Shown here: piece by piece, positions 1 through 6,308 of the stretch
Numbering within the stretch: the first letter of the stretch is position 1
Layout of the letters: each line of letters starts with the position of its first letter
Assembly: GCA_021845705.1 (NCBI GenBank)
Contig: JAJZVJ010000055.1
Location: forward strand, 1 to 9,890
Reading direction: 5' to 3'
Length of the DNA: 9,890 nucleotides
Source: a bacterium
GTDB lineage: Bacteria > Elusimicrobiota > Elusimicrobia > Elusimicrobiales > UBA9959
Position numbers and translations under genes: made by a program
Notes under the pieces: model-generated
What the model saw: the letters and a program-made list of their open reading frames with translations, nothing else
What the model was told of the DNA's origin: nothing
The model's database searches: none

Positions 1-539
1 TGAAGGCCCTTGGCGTGGGCGGCATCACCATGCTTACCGGCGACAACCACAGGGTCGCCCGGGCCGTGGCCTCCCGGATCGGCGTGGATGCGTTCCGGGC
101 CGATCTCCTGCCCCAGGACAAGCAGGCGGCCGTCAAGGAACTGAAGAATGACGGGAAGATAGTCGCCATGGTGGGCGACGGCATCAATGACGCCCCCGCC
201 CTGGCGCTTGCCGACGTGGGCATCGTGATGGGGGCGGCCGGCACGGATGTCGCCATCGAGGCGGCGGACGTGACCCTGATGGACGACGACCTCTCGCGGC
301 TGGTAGAATTTGTGCAAATGTCCAGGAAGGTGCTGTGGCGCATCAAGCTCAATATCTTCTTTTCCATAATTTATAATGTCATCGGCCTGGCCCTGGCAAT
401 GCTCGGCATTCTGACTCCGGTTATGGCGGTTATTTTTCAGGAAGCCGGCTGCGTCACCGTTGTACTCAGTTCCACCCTGCTGTTGTGGGCTGATGTTCCC
501 GGAGTAAAGTTCCGGCCAGGGGCCGCGTCAACAGCCTGA
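1..539 (+). CDS. P1B-type heavy-metal translocating ATPase, C-terminal part (5' end outside window)
   Basis: This is the last ~178 codons of an inner-membrane metal-exporting P-type ATPase; the reading frame is already open at base 3. The sequence shows the end of the ATP-binding/phosphorylation domain: the TGDN motif, then a lysine in the LLPQDK segment, and the hinge motif GDGINDAPAL, followed by GTDVAIEAADVTLM. Two C-terminal membrane helices follow (near NIFFSIIYNVIGLALAMLG and the final hydrophobic run). The last helix reads FQEAGCVTVVLSSTLLLW. It has an acidic residue and glycine roughly where Zn/Cd pumps such as ZntA have their metal-ligand Asp-Thr-Gly, plus a Cys and a Ser-Ser pair, so the transported metal cannot be assigned safely. 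It ends 20 bp before arsC on the same strand and is probably co-transcribed with it. The catalytic DKTG and CPC-type helix lie outside the window. Confidence 0.93.
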   Translation, partial: KALGVGGITMLTGDNHRVARAVASRIGVDAFRADLLPQDKQAAVKELKNDGKIVAMVGDGINDAPALALADVGIVMGAAGTDVAIEAADVTLMDDDLSRLVEFVQMSRKVLWRIKLNIFFSIIYNVIGLALAMLGILTPVMAVIFQEAGCVTVVLSSTLLLWADVPGVKFRPGAASTA

Positions 540-559
540 CGCGGCGTGGGGAGAACAAA

Positions 560-982
560 ATGAAGAAAGTGCTTTTTCTGTGTACCGGTAATTCCTGCCG
601 CAGCCAGATGGCCGAGGGCTGGGCTAAAAAGCTGCTGGCGGGCAGCGCGGAGGCGTATTCGGCCGGGACGAACCCGGGCAGCGTGGACCCCCGCGCTATA
701 AAAGTGATGGCCGAGGCCGGCGTGGATATTTCCGGCCACCGCTCCAAGCACGCCTCGGAATTCAAGGATATGGCCTTCGACCTGGTGGTGACGGTCTGCG
801 ACAAGGCCCGCGAGAGCTGCCCGGTGTGGTTCGGCAAGGCGGAGAAGCTGCACAAAAGCTTCGAGGACCCGCCCTTTCTGGCTAAAGAAGCCAAATCCGA
901 GGAAGAAGCCCTGGGCTATTACCGCCGCGTGCGCGACGAGATCAAAGAATTCGTGCTGGGCTTGCCGGAAGTATTTAAGTAG
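560..982 (+). CDS. arsC: Arsenate reductase, thioredoxin-coupled (low-molecular-weight phosphatase fold)
   Basis: This cytoplasmic enzyme reduces As(V) to As(III) so that the arsenite pump can remove it. The 140-aa protein starts MKKVLFLCTGNSCRSQMAEG, which carries the CX5R phosphatase-like loop (Cys8 to Arg14). The other two redox cysteines, Cys80 and Cys87 (VVTVC then SCP), have the same spacing as Cys10/Cys82/Cys89 of S. aureus plasmid pI258 ArsC. This identifies the thioredoxin-linked class rather than the glutaredoxin-linked class. The DPP segment (residues 103-105) matches the general-acid Asp region, and the end RVRDEIKEFV is typical. A GGGGAG ribosome site lies 6-7 bases before the ATG. 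The gene sits 20 bp after the ATPase gene and 20 bp before acr3, so a single operon is likely. No arsR is in the window. A protein tyrosine phosphatase is the only alternative, and the three-cysteine pattern argues against it. Confidence 0.96.
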   Translation: MKKVLFLCTGNSCRSQMAEGWAKKLLAGSAEAYSAGTNPGSVDPRAIKVMAEAGVDISGHRSKHASEFKDMAFDLVVTVCDKARESCPVWFGKAEKLHKSFEDPPFLAKEAKSEEEALGYYRRVRDEIKEFVLGLPEVFK

Positions 983-1002
983 AATCGGGACTGGAGGACA
1001 AC

Positions 1003-2097
1003 ATGGAAGGCATTGTTAAAAAACTTTCGTTTCTGGACCGCTATCTGACCTTTTGGATCTTCGCCGCTATGGCCGTTGGCGTCGGCGTCGGCTGGATGTG
1101 GCCTTCGGCCGTGACGCAGTTCAACACGGTCTCAAGCGTCGGCACTACTTCCATCCCGATAGCCATAGGCCTGATACTGATGATGTACCCGCCGCTGGCC
1201 AAAGTGAAGTTCGAGGAACTGCACCTGGTCTTTAAAAATAAAAAAATACTGGGGCTTTCCCTGCTCCAGAACTGGGTGATTGGGCCGATACTAATGACGG
1301 GGCTTGCCATATTGTTCCTGCGAGATAAGCCGGAATATATGGTGGGGCTTATCCTGATAGGACTCGCCCGCTGCATAGCTATGGTCATAGTCTGGAACGA
1401 CCTGGCCGGCGGGGATACGGAATATTGCGCCGGGCTGGTGGCTTTCAATTCCCTGTTCCAGGTATTCTTCTTTTCGGCTTACGCCTATTTCTTTATAACC
1501 CTGGTGCCCGGCTGGCTGGGGCTTAAAGGGACTGTCGTAAGTATAACAATGGGTGAGATAGCGAAAAGCGTTTTCATTTATTTGGGCATTCCGTTTATCG
1601 CCGGCGTTATCACCCGGTTTACGCTCATACGGGTAAAAAGTAAAGAGTGGTACAGTACCAGGTTCATCCCTGTTATAAGCCCCCTGACGCTGATAGCGTT
1701 ACTGTTCACGATTATCGTGATGTTCTCCATAAAAGGCGAGAACATTGTGCAGGTACCGCTGGACGTGGTGCGCATAGCTATCCCGCTGTTGTTTTACTTT
1801 GTCATCATGTTCTTCGTCTCTTTTTGGATGAGCAAAAAAGCCGGCGCGGATTATTCGCGTTCAGCTACGCTGTCTTTTACGGCCTCCTCGAATAACTTTG
1901 AACTGGCTATAGCGGTGGCGGTAGCCACTTTCGGCATAGACCACGGGCAGGCTTTCGCCGCGGTCATAGGGCCGCTGGTGGAGGTGCCGGTACTTATCGG
2001 GCTCGTGAACGTTTCGCTTTGGATAGGCAGGCGCTGGTTCAAGCACAAACCGGGCGAAGCAGTGTCAGTTACCGGGGCTGTTCAGGCCTGTCCTTAG
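1003..2097 (+). CDS. acr3: Arsenite efflux permease of the Acr3 (BASS-superfamily) type
   Basis: This inner-membrane antiporter exports As(III) produced by ArsC. The 364-aa product has about ten hydrophobic segments, the usual Acr3 length and layout. Family signatures are visible: IGLILMMYPPLAKVKF near residues 55-70, GLARCIAMVIVWNDLAGGD with Cys124 in the fourth helix, and FTASSNNFELAIAVAVATFG (292-311) followed by GPLVEVPVLIG with Glu327. The helix-4 cysteine and this late-helix glutamate correspond to the residues shown to be essential in studied Acr3 proteins. A GGAGG ribosome site (993-997) lies five bases before the ATG, and the start is 20 bp after arsC. Of 37 Ile codons, 21 are ATA, much more than in the mer genes downstream. 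It is not ArsB, which has about 12 helices and a different sequence. Confidence 0.96.
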   Translation: MEGIVKKLSFLDRYLTFWIFAAMAVGVGVGWMWPSAVTQFNTVSSVGTTSIPIAIGLILMMYPPLAKVKFEELHLVFKNKKILGLSLLQNWVIGPILMTGLAILFLRDKPEYMVGLILIGLARCIAMVIVWNDLAGGDTEYCAGLVAFNSLFQVFFFSAYAYFFITLVPGWLGLKGTVVSITMGEIAKSVFIYLGIPFIAGVITRFTLIRVKSKEWYSTRFIPVISPLTLIALLFTIIVMFSIKGENIVQVPLDVVRIAIPLLFYFVIMFFVSFWMSKKAGADYSRSATLSFTASSNNFELAIAVAVATFGIDHGQAFAAVIGPLVEVPVLIGLVNVSLWIGRRWFKHKPGEAVSVTGAVQACP

Positions 2098-2209
2098 CCA
2101 GGGGATAAAGTTCCGGGCGATGGGGGCCGCCCGGAGTTCCTTTTACATCAATGTAACGCAGCAGCGCGGCTTATGGCCGTGTGCATTGCTGTTTATATAA
2201 GGGGGAATC
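2098..2209. other. acr3-usp spacer with a second small hairpin
   Basis: Besides the terminator hairpin, the leader of the stress-protein gene holds nested inverted repeats: CGGC 2167-2170 with GCCG 2176-2179, enclosed by CAGCA 2159-2163 with TGCTG 2187-2191. They could form a small imperfect stem just upstream of the ribosome site. No promoter with a good -35 and -10 was found here. Confidence 0.25.
2112..2145 (+). terminator. Probable rho-independent terminator after acr3
   Basis: An 8-bp perfect stem (TCCGGGCG 2112-2119 with CGCCCGGA 2128-2135) encloses an 8-base G-rich loop. It is followed by GTTCCTTTTA, an interrupted T tract. It begins 14 bases after the acr3 stop and probably ends or attenuates the arsenic transcript. 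The broken T tract lowers confidence. Confidence 0.5.
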
Positions 2210-3085
2210 ATGTTCAACCGCATTATAGTCGGGACCGACTTGTCTCCGGCCTCGTTGGCTGTAGCTAATTGCCTTGGCGGCCTTAAGACATACGGCGCCA
2301 GGCATTGCCTGCTGATGCAGTGCCTTACCATGCAGGAGGCGGCCTCAGTCGGGCTGTCATATTCTTCGGAGATCCTGCACGAGGCGCTTAAAGAACAGAA
2401 GACGGTTATAGAGCAGCAGGGCTTCGAAGTTGAGGCGCGGATAGTGCCGGGCTTCGTACTGCAGGAGATAAACCGCACGGCGGCAGAAGGGAACTACCAG
2501 CTTATAGTGGTCGGCACAATAAAGCGCTCCCTGACCGCGGAGGCTTTTATGGGCGGCATTACCGCCGATATTATCCACGCCGCTAAATTACCGGTGCTGA
2601 TCTTGCGCATCGAGCCGAAAACCGGGGACGTAAAGCAATGTCATAAAGCCGGGGCCTGCGATTTCAGCCGGCATATCCTGTTCCCCACGGACTTTTCGGA
2701 GAACGCGGATAACGCTTTCGTCTACGTGGAAAAGCTGGTTGCCGCGGGCGCCAAAAATGTAACGCTTCTCCATGTGCAGGATAAGAGCAAGATAGACCCG
2801 CACCTTAAATCCCGCCTGGAAGAGTTCAACCGCATAGACACAGAAAGGCTGGAGGAACTGAAAGCGAAACTGGCGAAAAAGGGTAAAGCCGAGATCAAGA
2901 TAGCTCTTGCTTACGGGTCTCCGGCGGTTGAAATAATGAAATTCGCCCTGGAAAAGAAACCGGACCTTATCGTGATGGGCCGTCAGGGGCGCGGCTTTGT
3001 GAAGGAACTCTTTCTCGGCAGCGTAAGCCAGAATGTGGCCCGCCATGCGGAGGCCGATGTGCTATTGGTGCCGGCCAGCCGCTGA
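2210..3085 (+). CDS. Universal stress protein with two UspA domains
   Basis: This is a cytoplasmic stress protein of 291 aa made of two tandem Usp domains, at roughly residues 1-133 and 153-291. Each begins with the typical strand and Asp (MFNRIIVGTDLS and SRHILFPTDFS). The second domain ends with VMGRQGRGFVKELFLGSVSQ, which is an intact G-X2-G-X9-G-S nucleotide-binding motif (Gly257, Gly260, Gly270-Ser271), so ATP binding is likely there. The first domain has VGTIKRSLTAEAFMGG, where Lys105 replaces the second glycine and the last pair is GG instead of GS, so it probably binds nucleotide poorly. The domains are joined by a linker with two cysteines (Cys144, Cys150). The ATG follows AAGGGGG at a good distance. 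A probable terminator separates the gene from acr3, so it may be its own transcription unit. Its link to arsenic resistance is only positional. Confidence 0.93.
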   Translation: MFNRIIVGTDLSPASLAVANCLGGLKTYGARHCLLMQCLTMQEAASVGLSYSSEILHEALKEQKTVIEQQGFEVEARIVPGFVLQEINRTAAEGNYQLIVVGTIKRSLTAEAFMGGITADIIHAAKLPVLILRIEPKTGDVKQCHKAGACDFSRHILFPTDFSENADNAFVYVEKLVAAGAKNVTLLHVQDKSKIDPHLKSRLEEFNRIDTERLEELKAKLAKKGKAEIKIALAYGSPAVEIMKFALEKKPDLIVMGRQGRGFVKELFLGSVSQNVARHAEADVLLVPASR

Positions 3086-3189
3086 AGCGAACACCATTGG
3101 CACGACTGAAAAAGGGGCGGGATGCCTAAGAACTGATATCCGGCAATCCAGCAGGGTAAGTGTACAAGCTTACTGTAACCACTTATAAT

Positions 3190-3218
3190 AAAACCGCCGG
3201 CGGGTGCCGGCGGTTTTT
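3190..3218. terminator. Bidirectional rho-independent terminator between convergent genes
   Basis: A perfect 12-bp stem (AAAACCGCCGGC 3190-3201 with GCCGGCGGTTTT 3206-3217) has a GGGT loop. The + strand continues with T, giving TTTTT. On the minus strand the hairpin is followed by TTTTATTAT. It lies between the stress-protein gene (+) and the deiminase gene (-), 20 bp after the latter's stop, and can end both transcripts. Confidence 0.9.
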
Positions 3219-3237
3219 ATTTGCGGCGCGCGTTCTG

Positions 3238-4464
3238 CTACTTGCCGCCGAGCAGCTGGTCCAGCGCGGCGGAGCCGCCGTTGGTCAGCGGGGGCAGGGG
3301 GGTCATGGGAACGGTCGCGACTGTGCTCTGAAATTCCGGGGCGGCCGTAGCATCGACGGACTTGCCGGGCAGCACCGGGATGGTCTGGGTCACGCAGTGT
3401 ATGGCGCCGCCGGCGACTATGCTGTCGTCGGTAGGCACCTGTACCACGGTCACGCCGGGCAAGCCCTGCTCGTAGGCGGCCTTGGCGGCGGCGTCCTCGG
3501 CCGGATGACCGGCGAAGGACGAAATGATAGCCACCTTGTTGACCAGCACTGAATTAGTGTAGGTGTACCAGGCGCCGTCGTCCCAGGCTTTCATGGTGAT
3601 GATCTTGTACGCTTCCCCGTCGGAGGCCTTGTGGCTATTGAACCAGGCTATGGCCTTTTCGGAATTGCTCTTGAAGGGCTCGGTGTCGGTCACGGAGACC
3701 AGCACGGTGTGGTCGTTGAGCAACTTCACGAACATGTCCAGGTGGCCGGTGCCGTCGGCGGGCTCGCCGGGATAGCCGGCGTAGTCGAAGGTTACGATGT
3801 TCTTGGCCTTAAGATAATTCTTCAGGTGCGTGTTGACAGCCTCCTCGCTCATGTTGGAGTTCCAGATATAGGTGCGCTTGGTCATGAACAGGGTGCCCTT
3901 GCTGTCCATCAGCAGGTTGCCGCCGTCCATTATTATGGGCATGGCGTAAACGCCTATGCCTTTGGTTTTGCCGATAACGCCGGGCACGGCGTCGTCGTCG
4001 CGGCGGTACTGGTAGTGGCGGTAAATGGAGTCCACTATGCCGGGGCGGCCGGTGCCGGCGGAGAGCCCCACCGGGCCGTAATCGCGCGTCCACACGGTGT
4101 TGAGCGGGGCGTTGATGCGCGTGTAGCTGGCGGCGGGCACGCCGGGGATGCTTGCGGGGCCGGCGACCACCCACAACTGCGCTTTGGCGGGGCCGGTGAC
4201 GGCCTTGGCTATGGCGGTGAGCATGGGCGTATAGGCGGCCCAGCCCATTACAACCGCGCCTATGGGTTCATATTCGGCCGGCATGCGGAAATCTGCCGGC
4301 GTGGTGCCGCGCATGGTGGGCGCCATGACCGGCGGTTTGCCGTCGGCCTTTTCGCGGGACTGGTCCACCCAGTTGGGGAGAGGCTTATTGAGGTCCAGGG
4401 CGAAGGCCCCGGAGGGCAGGGAAGAGAGAAGCAGCAGGGAGAATAATTTGCGAAGGTTATTCAT
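3238..4464 (-). CDS. Exported deiminase of the PAD_porph / agmatine deiminase family
   Basis: The 408-aa protein belongs to the guanidino-group-modifying family (PF04371), which hydrolyses the guanidinium of agmatine or of peptidyl-arginine to an ureido group plus ammonia. Residues 1-22 form a signal peptide (MNNLRKL, a leucine-rich core, then SGAFA before LDLN), so the enzyme should act outside the cytoplasm. Catalytic positions are visible: WTRDYGP with Asp128, MDGGN (180-183 region), GTGHLDMF with His241 and Asp243, TNSVLVN with Asn304, and GGAIHCVT with the nucleophile Cys357. The more usual agmatine deiminase form is GGGNIHC, so this is a divergent member. Export and the DGGN motif fit a Porphyromonas-like peptidylarginine deiminase better than a cytosolic agmatine deiminase, but the substrate is not provable here. 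The C-terminal tail is Pro/Gly-rich. The gene stands alone and converges on the stress-protein gene. AAGGCGG before the ATG is the ribosome site. Confidence 0.9.
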   Translation of the reverse strand: MNNLRKLFSLLLLSSLPSGAFALDLNKPLPNWVDQSREKADGKPPVMAPTMRGTTPADFRMPAEYEPIGAVVMGWAAYTPMLTAIAKAVTGPAKAQLWVVAGPASIPGVPAASYTRINAPLNTVWTRDYGPVGLSAGTGRPGIVDSIYRHYQYRRDDDAVPGVIGKTKGIGVYAMPIIMDGGNLLMDSKGTLFMTKRTYIWNSNMSEEAVNTHLKNYLKAKNIVTFDYAGYPGEPADGTGHLDMFVKLLNDHTVLVSVTDTEPFKSNSEKAIAWFNSHKASDGEAYKIITMKAWDDGAWYTYTNSVLVNKVAIISSFAGHPAEDAAAKAAYEQGLPGVTVVQVPTDDSIVAGGAIHCVTQTIPVLPGKSVDATAAPEFQSTVATVPMTPLPPLTNGGSAALDQLLGGK

Positions 4465-4675
4465 TTATAACGAACCGCCTTTTACCTGATTTTACGAAAC
4501 CGCAACTTAAATAATACCAAGTTTGAGCGTTTGGGGAATGGGTATAAAGGCTAATTTTGGCTTAGGTCTTTGGACTGCCATGCCATAGGCCCATTGGTCC
4601 TTGATGGAAATCAAAAACCTTTAAATATTTGGCTTGATAGCGCCTTCCCTTATGCGGCTGTTTCGCCCCCGTTGT

Positions 4676-4735
4676 GGAGGACAGGAACATCGCAAGCTGC
4701 CAAGCGCTTCATTCCTCCTTAGGTTCCTGTTTTAG
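4676..4735. repeat. Inverted repeat with competing pairing, possible RNA structure
   Basis: ACAGGAAC (4681-4688) pairs perfectly with GTTCCTGT (4723-4730), and TTTAG follows. Inside, AAGC 4694-4697 can pair with GCTT 4706-4709. The adjacent GGAGG (4676-4680) is complementary to CCTCC (4714-4718) inside the loop, which would cross the outer stem as a pseudoknot or act as an alternative fold. No known RNA family is recognised. Confidence 0.3.
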
Positions 4736-4878
4736 TACTGCTGTAATATAGGGAGAAGCCGCGTTGTATGTTTTGGAAAGTTTGTGAGGGAACGGGTTTG
4801 AATTGTGGCGATTTTGGGTAATGTTGCTTGCAGTTGTTGGCTGTGGCGCAGGTATTGCGGCGGCTCGCTACGGCGTAC

Positions 4879-4892
4879 TGCGTGCTGCGTGC
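4879..4892. repeat. Short tandem repeat TGCGTGC x2
   Basis: Two exact, adjacent copies of a 7-base unit lie in the non-coding stretch. No function is apparent. Confidence 0.6.
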
Positions 4893-4980
4893 TGGCCGGC
4901 ATCAAGAGGTTTATGGCGGGGTGTAATGTCTCCCCCGTCTTTGCGTTTATGGCGATGAAATCGCTTGTAACTCCGGCGAA

Positions 4981-5009
4981 TTGACACGCTGGCCGGCCTT
5001 TTGTACCAT
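4981..5009 (+). promoter_or_regulatory. Sigma70-like promoter of the Rrf2-XdhC-sigma cluster
   Basis: A perfect -35 box TTGACA (4981-4986), a 17-bp spacer and TACCAT (5004-5009, four of six matches to TATAAT) lie 30 bp upstream of the Rrf2 start codon. It is the best promoter in the intergenic region and is placed correctly to drive the three downstream genes. Confidence 0.6.
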
Positions 5010-5011
5010 TG

Positions 5012-5040
5012 GATAATACCACAAGGGCGGTAGTAATTAT
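5012..5040 (+). promoter_or_regulatory. Candidate Rrf2 operator (inverted repeat over the transcription start)
   Basis: TACC (5016-5019) and GGTA (5028-5031) form an inverted repeat with an 8-base centre. Outward extensions ATAAT on the left and AATTAT on the right are also complementary with a small offset. The position just after the -10 box, overlapping the likely transcription start, suits an autoregulating Rrf2 repressor. The pairing is imperfect and the site is inferred. Confidence 0.3.
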
Positions 5041-5479
5041 GAAAATATCCACCAAGACAAGATACGGCACGCGGTTCCTCCTTCATCTGGCGCTGCACGG
5101 GGGCTTGGCCCCAGTGCCGCTGTCCGAGATCGCTAAAGAGCAGGAGATCTCCTGGAAATACCTCTGGAACATAGCCTCCGTGCTTAAATCCGTCGGGATC
5201 GTTAAGACCACGGTGGGCGCTGGCGGCGGCTTTATCCTGGCCGTACCCCCGTCCCGGATAACCCTGCACGATGTTTTTGCGGCGTTCGACGGCAAGGTCA
5301 ATCTCGTCCATTGCGTCCACAACGCCGCCGCCTGCAAGCGCTCGCCCGGCTGCGCGGCCAGGGACGCATGGCGCGCCATAAACGCAGGTATGGAAAAATC
5401 CATGAAGGCCGTGACCATAGCCGACATAATGCGCGAGCATAAGCTCAAAACGCGCAAAGCCAAAAACACCCCTCGATAA
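5039..5479 (+). CDS. Rrf2-family transcriptional regulator with probable Fe-S cluster
   Basis: This is a cytoplasmic DNA-binding regulator of 146 aa. The N-terminus MKISTKTRYGTRFLLHLALH and the segment PLSEIAKEQEISWKYLWNIA are the winged-helix DNA-binding region of the Rrf2/IscR family, followed by the wing VGAGGGFILA. Cys92, Cys99 and Cys105 lie in the loop CVHNAAACKRSPGC, followed by W111. This is the three-cysteine arrangement that binds an iron-sulfur cluster in IscR, NsrR and RsrR-like members, so it may sense redox state, NO or iron. The frame is open ten codons further up to a TTG at 5009, but ATG 5039 gives the standard Rrf2 start and leaves the promoter outside the gene. The ribosome site is weak (AAGGGCGG about 9 bases upstream). 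xdhC starts 12 bp after its stop, so the genes probably form one operon. Confidence 0.92.
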   Translation: MKISTKTRYGTRFLLHLALHGGLAPVPLSEIAKEQEISWKYLWNIASVLKSVGIVKTTVGAGGGFILAVPPSRITLHDVFAAFDGKVNLVHCVHNAAACKRSPGCAARDAWRAINAGMEKSMKAVTIADIMREHKLKTRKAKNTPR

Positions 5480-5491
5480 GGCGGAATTCCC

Positions 5492-6298
5492 ATGAACGAC
5501 ACTGCGATCTACGGCCGCCTTGAAAAAATGCTCGGCGATGGCAAGTCGGTTGCGCTGGTTACGGTGGTGCATTCCGAAGGCTCCACCCCGCGTGAATCCG
5601 GCGCCAAAATGCTGGTCTGCGCCGACGGCGCAACGGAGGGCACCGTAGGCGGCGGCAAGCTGGAACTGCTGTCGATAGCGGAGGCGAAGAAAGCCCTTGC
5701 GGAAGGCGCTAACAGAAAAGTCCGCTTCGACCTTACCGAGCAGGGGATTGGCATGGTATGCAACGGGTTGGCTGAAATATTTATAGAGGTGTACAAACAG
5801 GCAATGAGCGTATTTATCGCTGGCGGCGGGCATGTGGGCCAGAAACTCGGCGCGGTCTGCGCCGCCGTGGGCGTACCCTATGACGTGTCCGACGATCGCG
5901 GGGAATTCGCCAATAAAGAACGGTTCCCCGGAGCAAGGAATATCTATGTCCACAGGCCGGAAGAAGCCATAAAGCCGGAAAACATCACCCCGGACACTTG
6001 CATCGTGATAGTCACCAGAGGCCACGCCCTGGACCAGGAAGCGCTGGAAGTTGCATTAAAGACCAAAGCCTGCTATATTGGCATGATAGGGTCCAGGAGC
6101 AAGGTAGGCGTTGTGTTCGGCAACCTGCGGAAAAAAGGCCTTTGGGACAGGCCTGATCCGCGGGTTTACGCGCCTATAGGCCTGGAATTGGGCGGGAAGA
6201 CCCCGGAAGAAATAGCTGTCTCCATCCTGGCTGAAATAATCAAGGTACGCCACGGAGCCGGCGGCGCGCATATGCGTCTGACAGACGCGGCAGCATAA
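5492..6298 (+). CDS. xdhC: XdhC/CoxI-family molybdoenzyme maturation protein
   Basis: XdhC-type proteins bind and sulfurate molybdenum cofactor and deliver it to xanthine dehydrogenase/CO dehydrogenase-type hydroxylases in the cytoplasm. The 268-aa protein has the N-terminal XdhC/CoxI domain, with HSEGSTPRESGAKMLV (27-42), GTVGGGKLE (50-58) and GMVCNG (87-92, Cys90). It then has the C-terminal Rossmann domain, with FIAGGGHVGQKLG (108-120), TRGHALDQEAL (175-185), YIGMIGSRSKV (195-205) and APIGLELGGKTPEEIAVSILAEI (227-249). Usual members have Cys-Gly-Gly where this one has Cys-Asn-Gly. An AAGGCGG ribosome site precedes the ATG. It follows the Rrf2 gene by 12 bp and is followed almost without gap by a sigma factor gene. 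The hydroxylase it should serve is not in the window, so its client is unknown. Confidence 0.9.
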   Translation: MNDTAIYGRLEKMLGDGKSVALVTVVHSEGSTPRESGAKMLVCADGATEGTVGGGKLELLSIAEAKKALAEGANRKVRFDLTEQGIGMVCNGLAEIFIEVYKQAMSVFIAGGGHVGQKLGAVCAAVGVPYDVSDDRGEFANKERFPGARNIYVHRPEEAIKPENITPDTCIVIVTRGHALDQEALEVALKTKACYIGMIGSRSKVGVVFGNLRKKGLWDRPDPRVYAPIGLELGGKTPEEIAVSILAEIIKVRHGAGGAHMRLTDAAA

Positions 6299-6308
6299 AT
6301 TGGACCGC

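Larger units (their letters stand above)
4465..5038. other. 574-bp gene-poor region between divergent genes
   Basis: This region separates the deiminase gene (leftward) from the Rrf2 gene (rightward). The part from about 4490 to 4860 is visibly more AT-rich than the flanking genes. It holds an 8-bp inverted repeat (4681-4688 with 4723-4730), a 7-bp tandem repeat TGCGTGC at 4879-4892, and the Rrf2 promoter at 4981-5009. A 59-codon frame opens at GTG 4805 and ends at 4984, and a minus-strand frame crosses 5008-4732, but neither has a convincing ribosome site. No convincing deiminase promoter was found on the minus strand. It may contain a small RNA or a decayed repeat element; nothing is proven. 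Confidence 0.5.

Noticed and set aside
2171..2199. Possible promoter (TTATGG, 17 bp, TATATA) before the stress-protein gene
   Set aside because: The -35 matches at only two of six bases, and the start of transcription would fall almost at the ATG.
3156..3173. GTAAG-N8-CTTAC inverted repeat upstream of the bidirectional terminator
   Set aside because: A five-base repeat is expected by chance, and the adjacent 12-bp hairpin already explains termination.
3631..4446. 271-codon open frame on the plus strand
   Set aside because: It is antisense to the deiminase gene, whose signal peptide and catalytic residues are clear; the product is a low-complexity Gly/Ala/His sequence.
4732..5070. Minus-strand frame of 112 codons starting inside the Rrf2 gene
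   Set aside because: Its start lies antisense to Rrf2 codons, it would need the Rrf2 promoter region as coding sequence, and it has no family motif. It is kept only as part of the intergenic finding.
4868..6025. 385-codon open frame on the minus strand
   Set aside because: It is antisense to the Rrf2 and xdhC genes, which have clear family motifs; the translation has no recognisable domain and reflects GC-rich codon structure.
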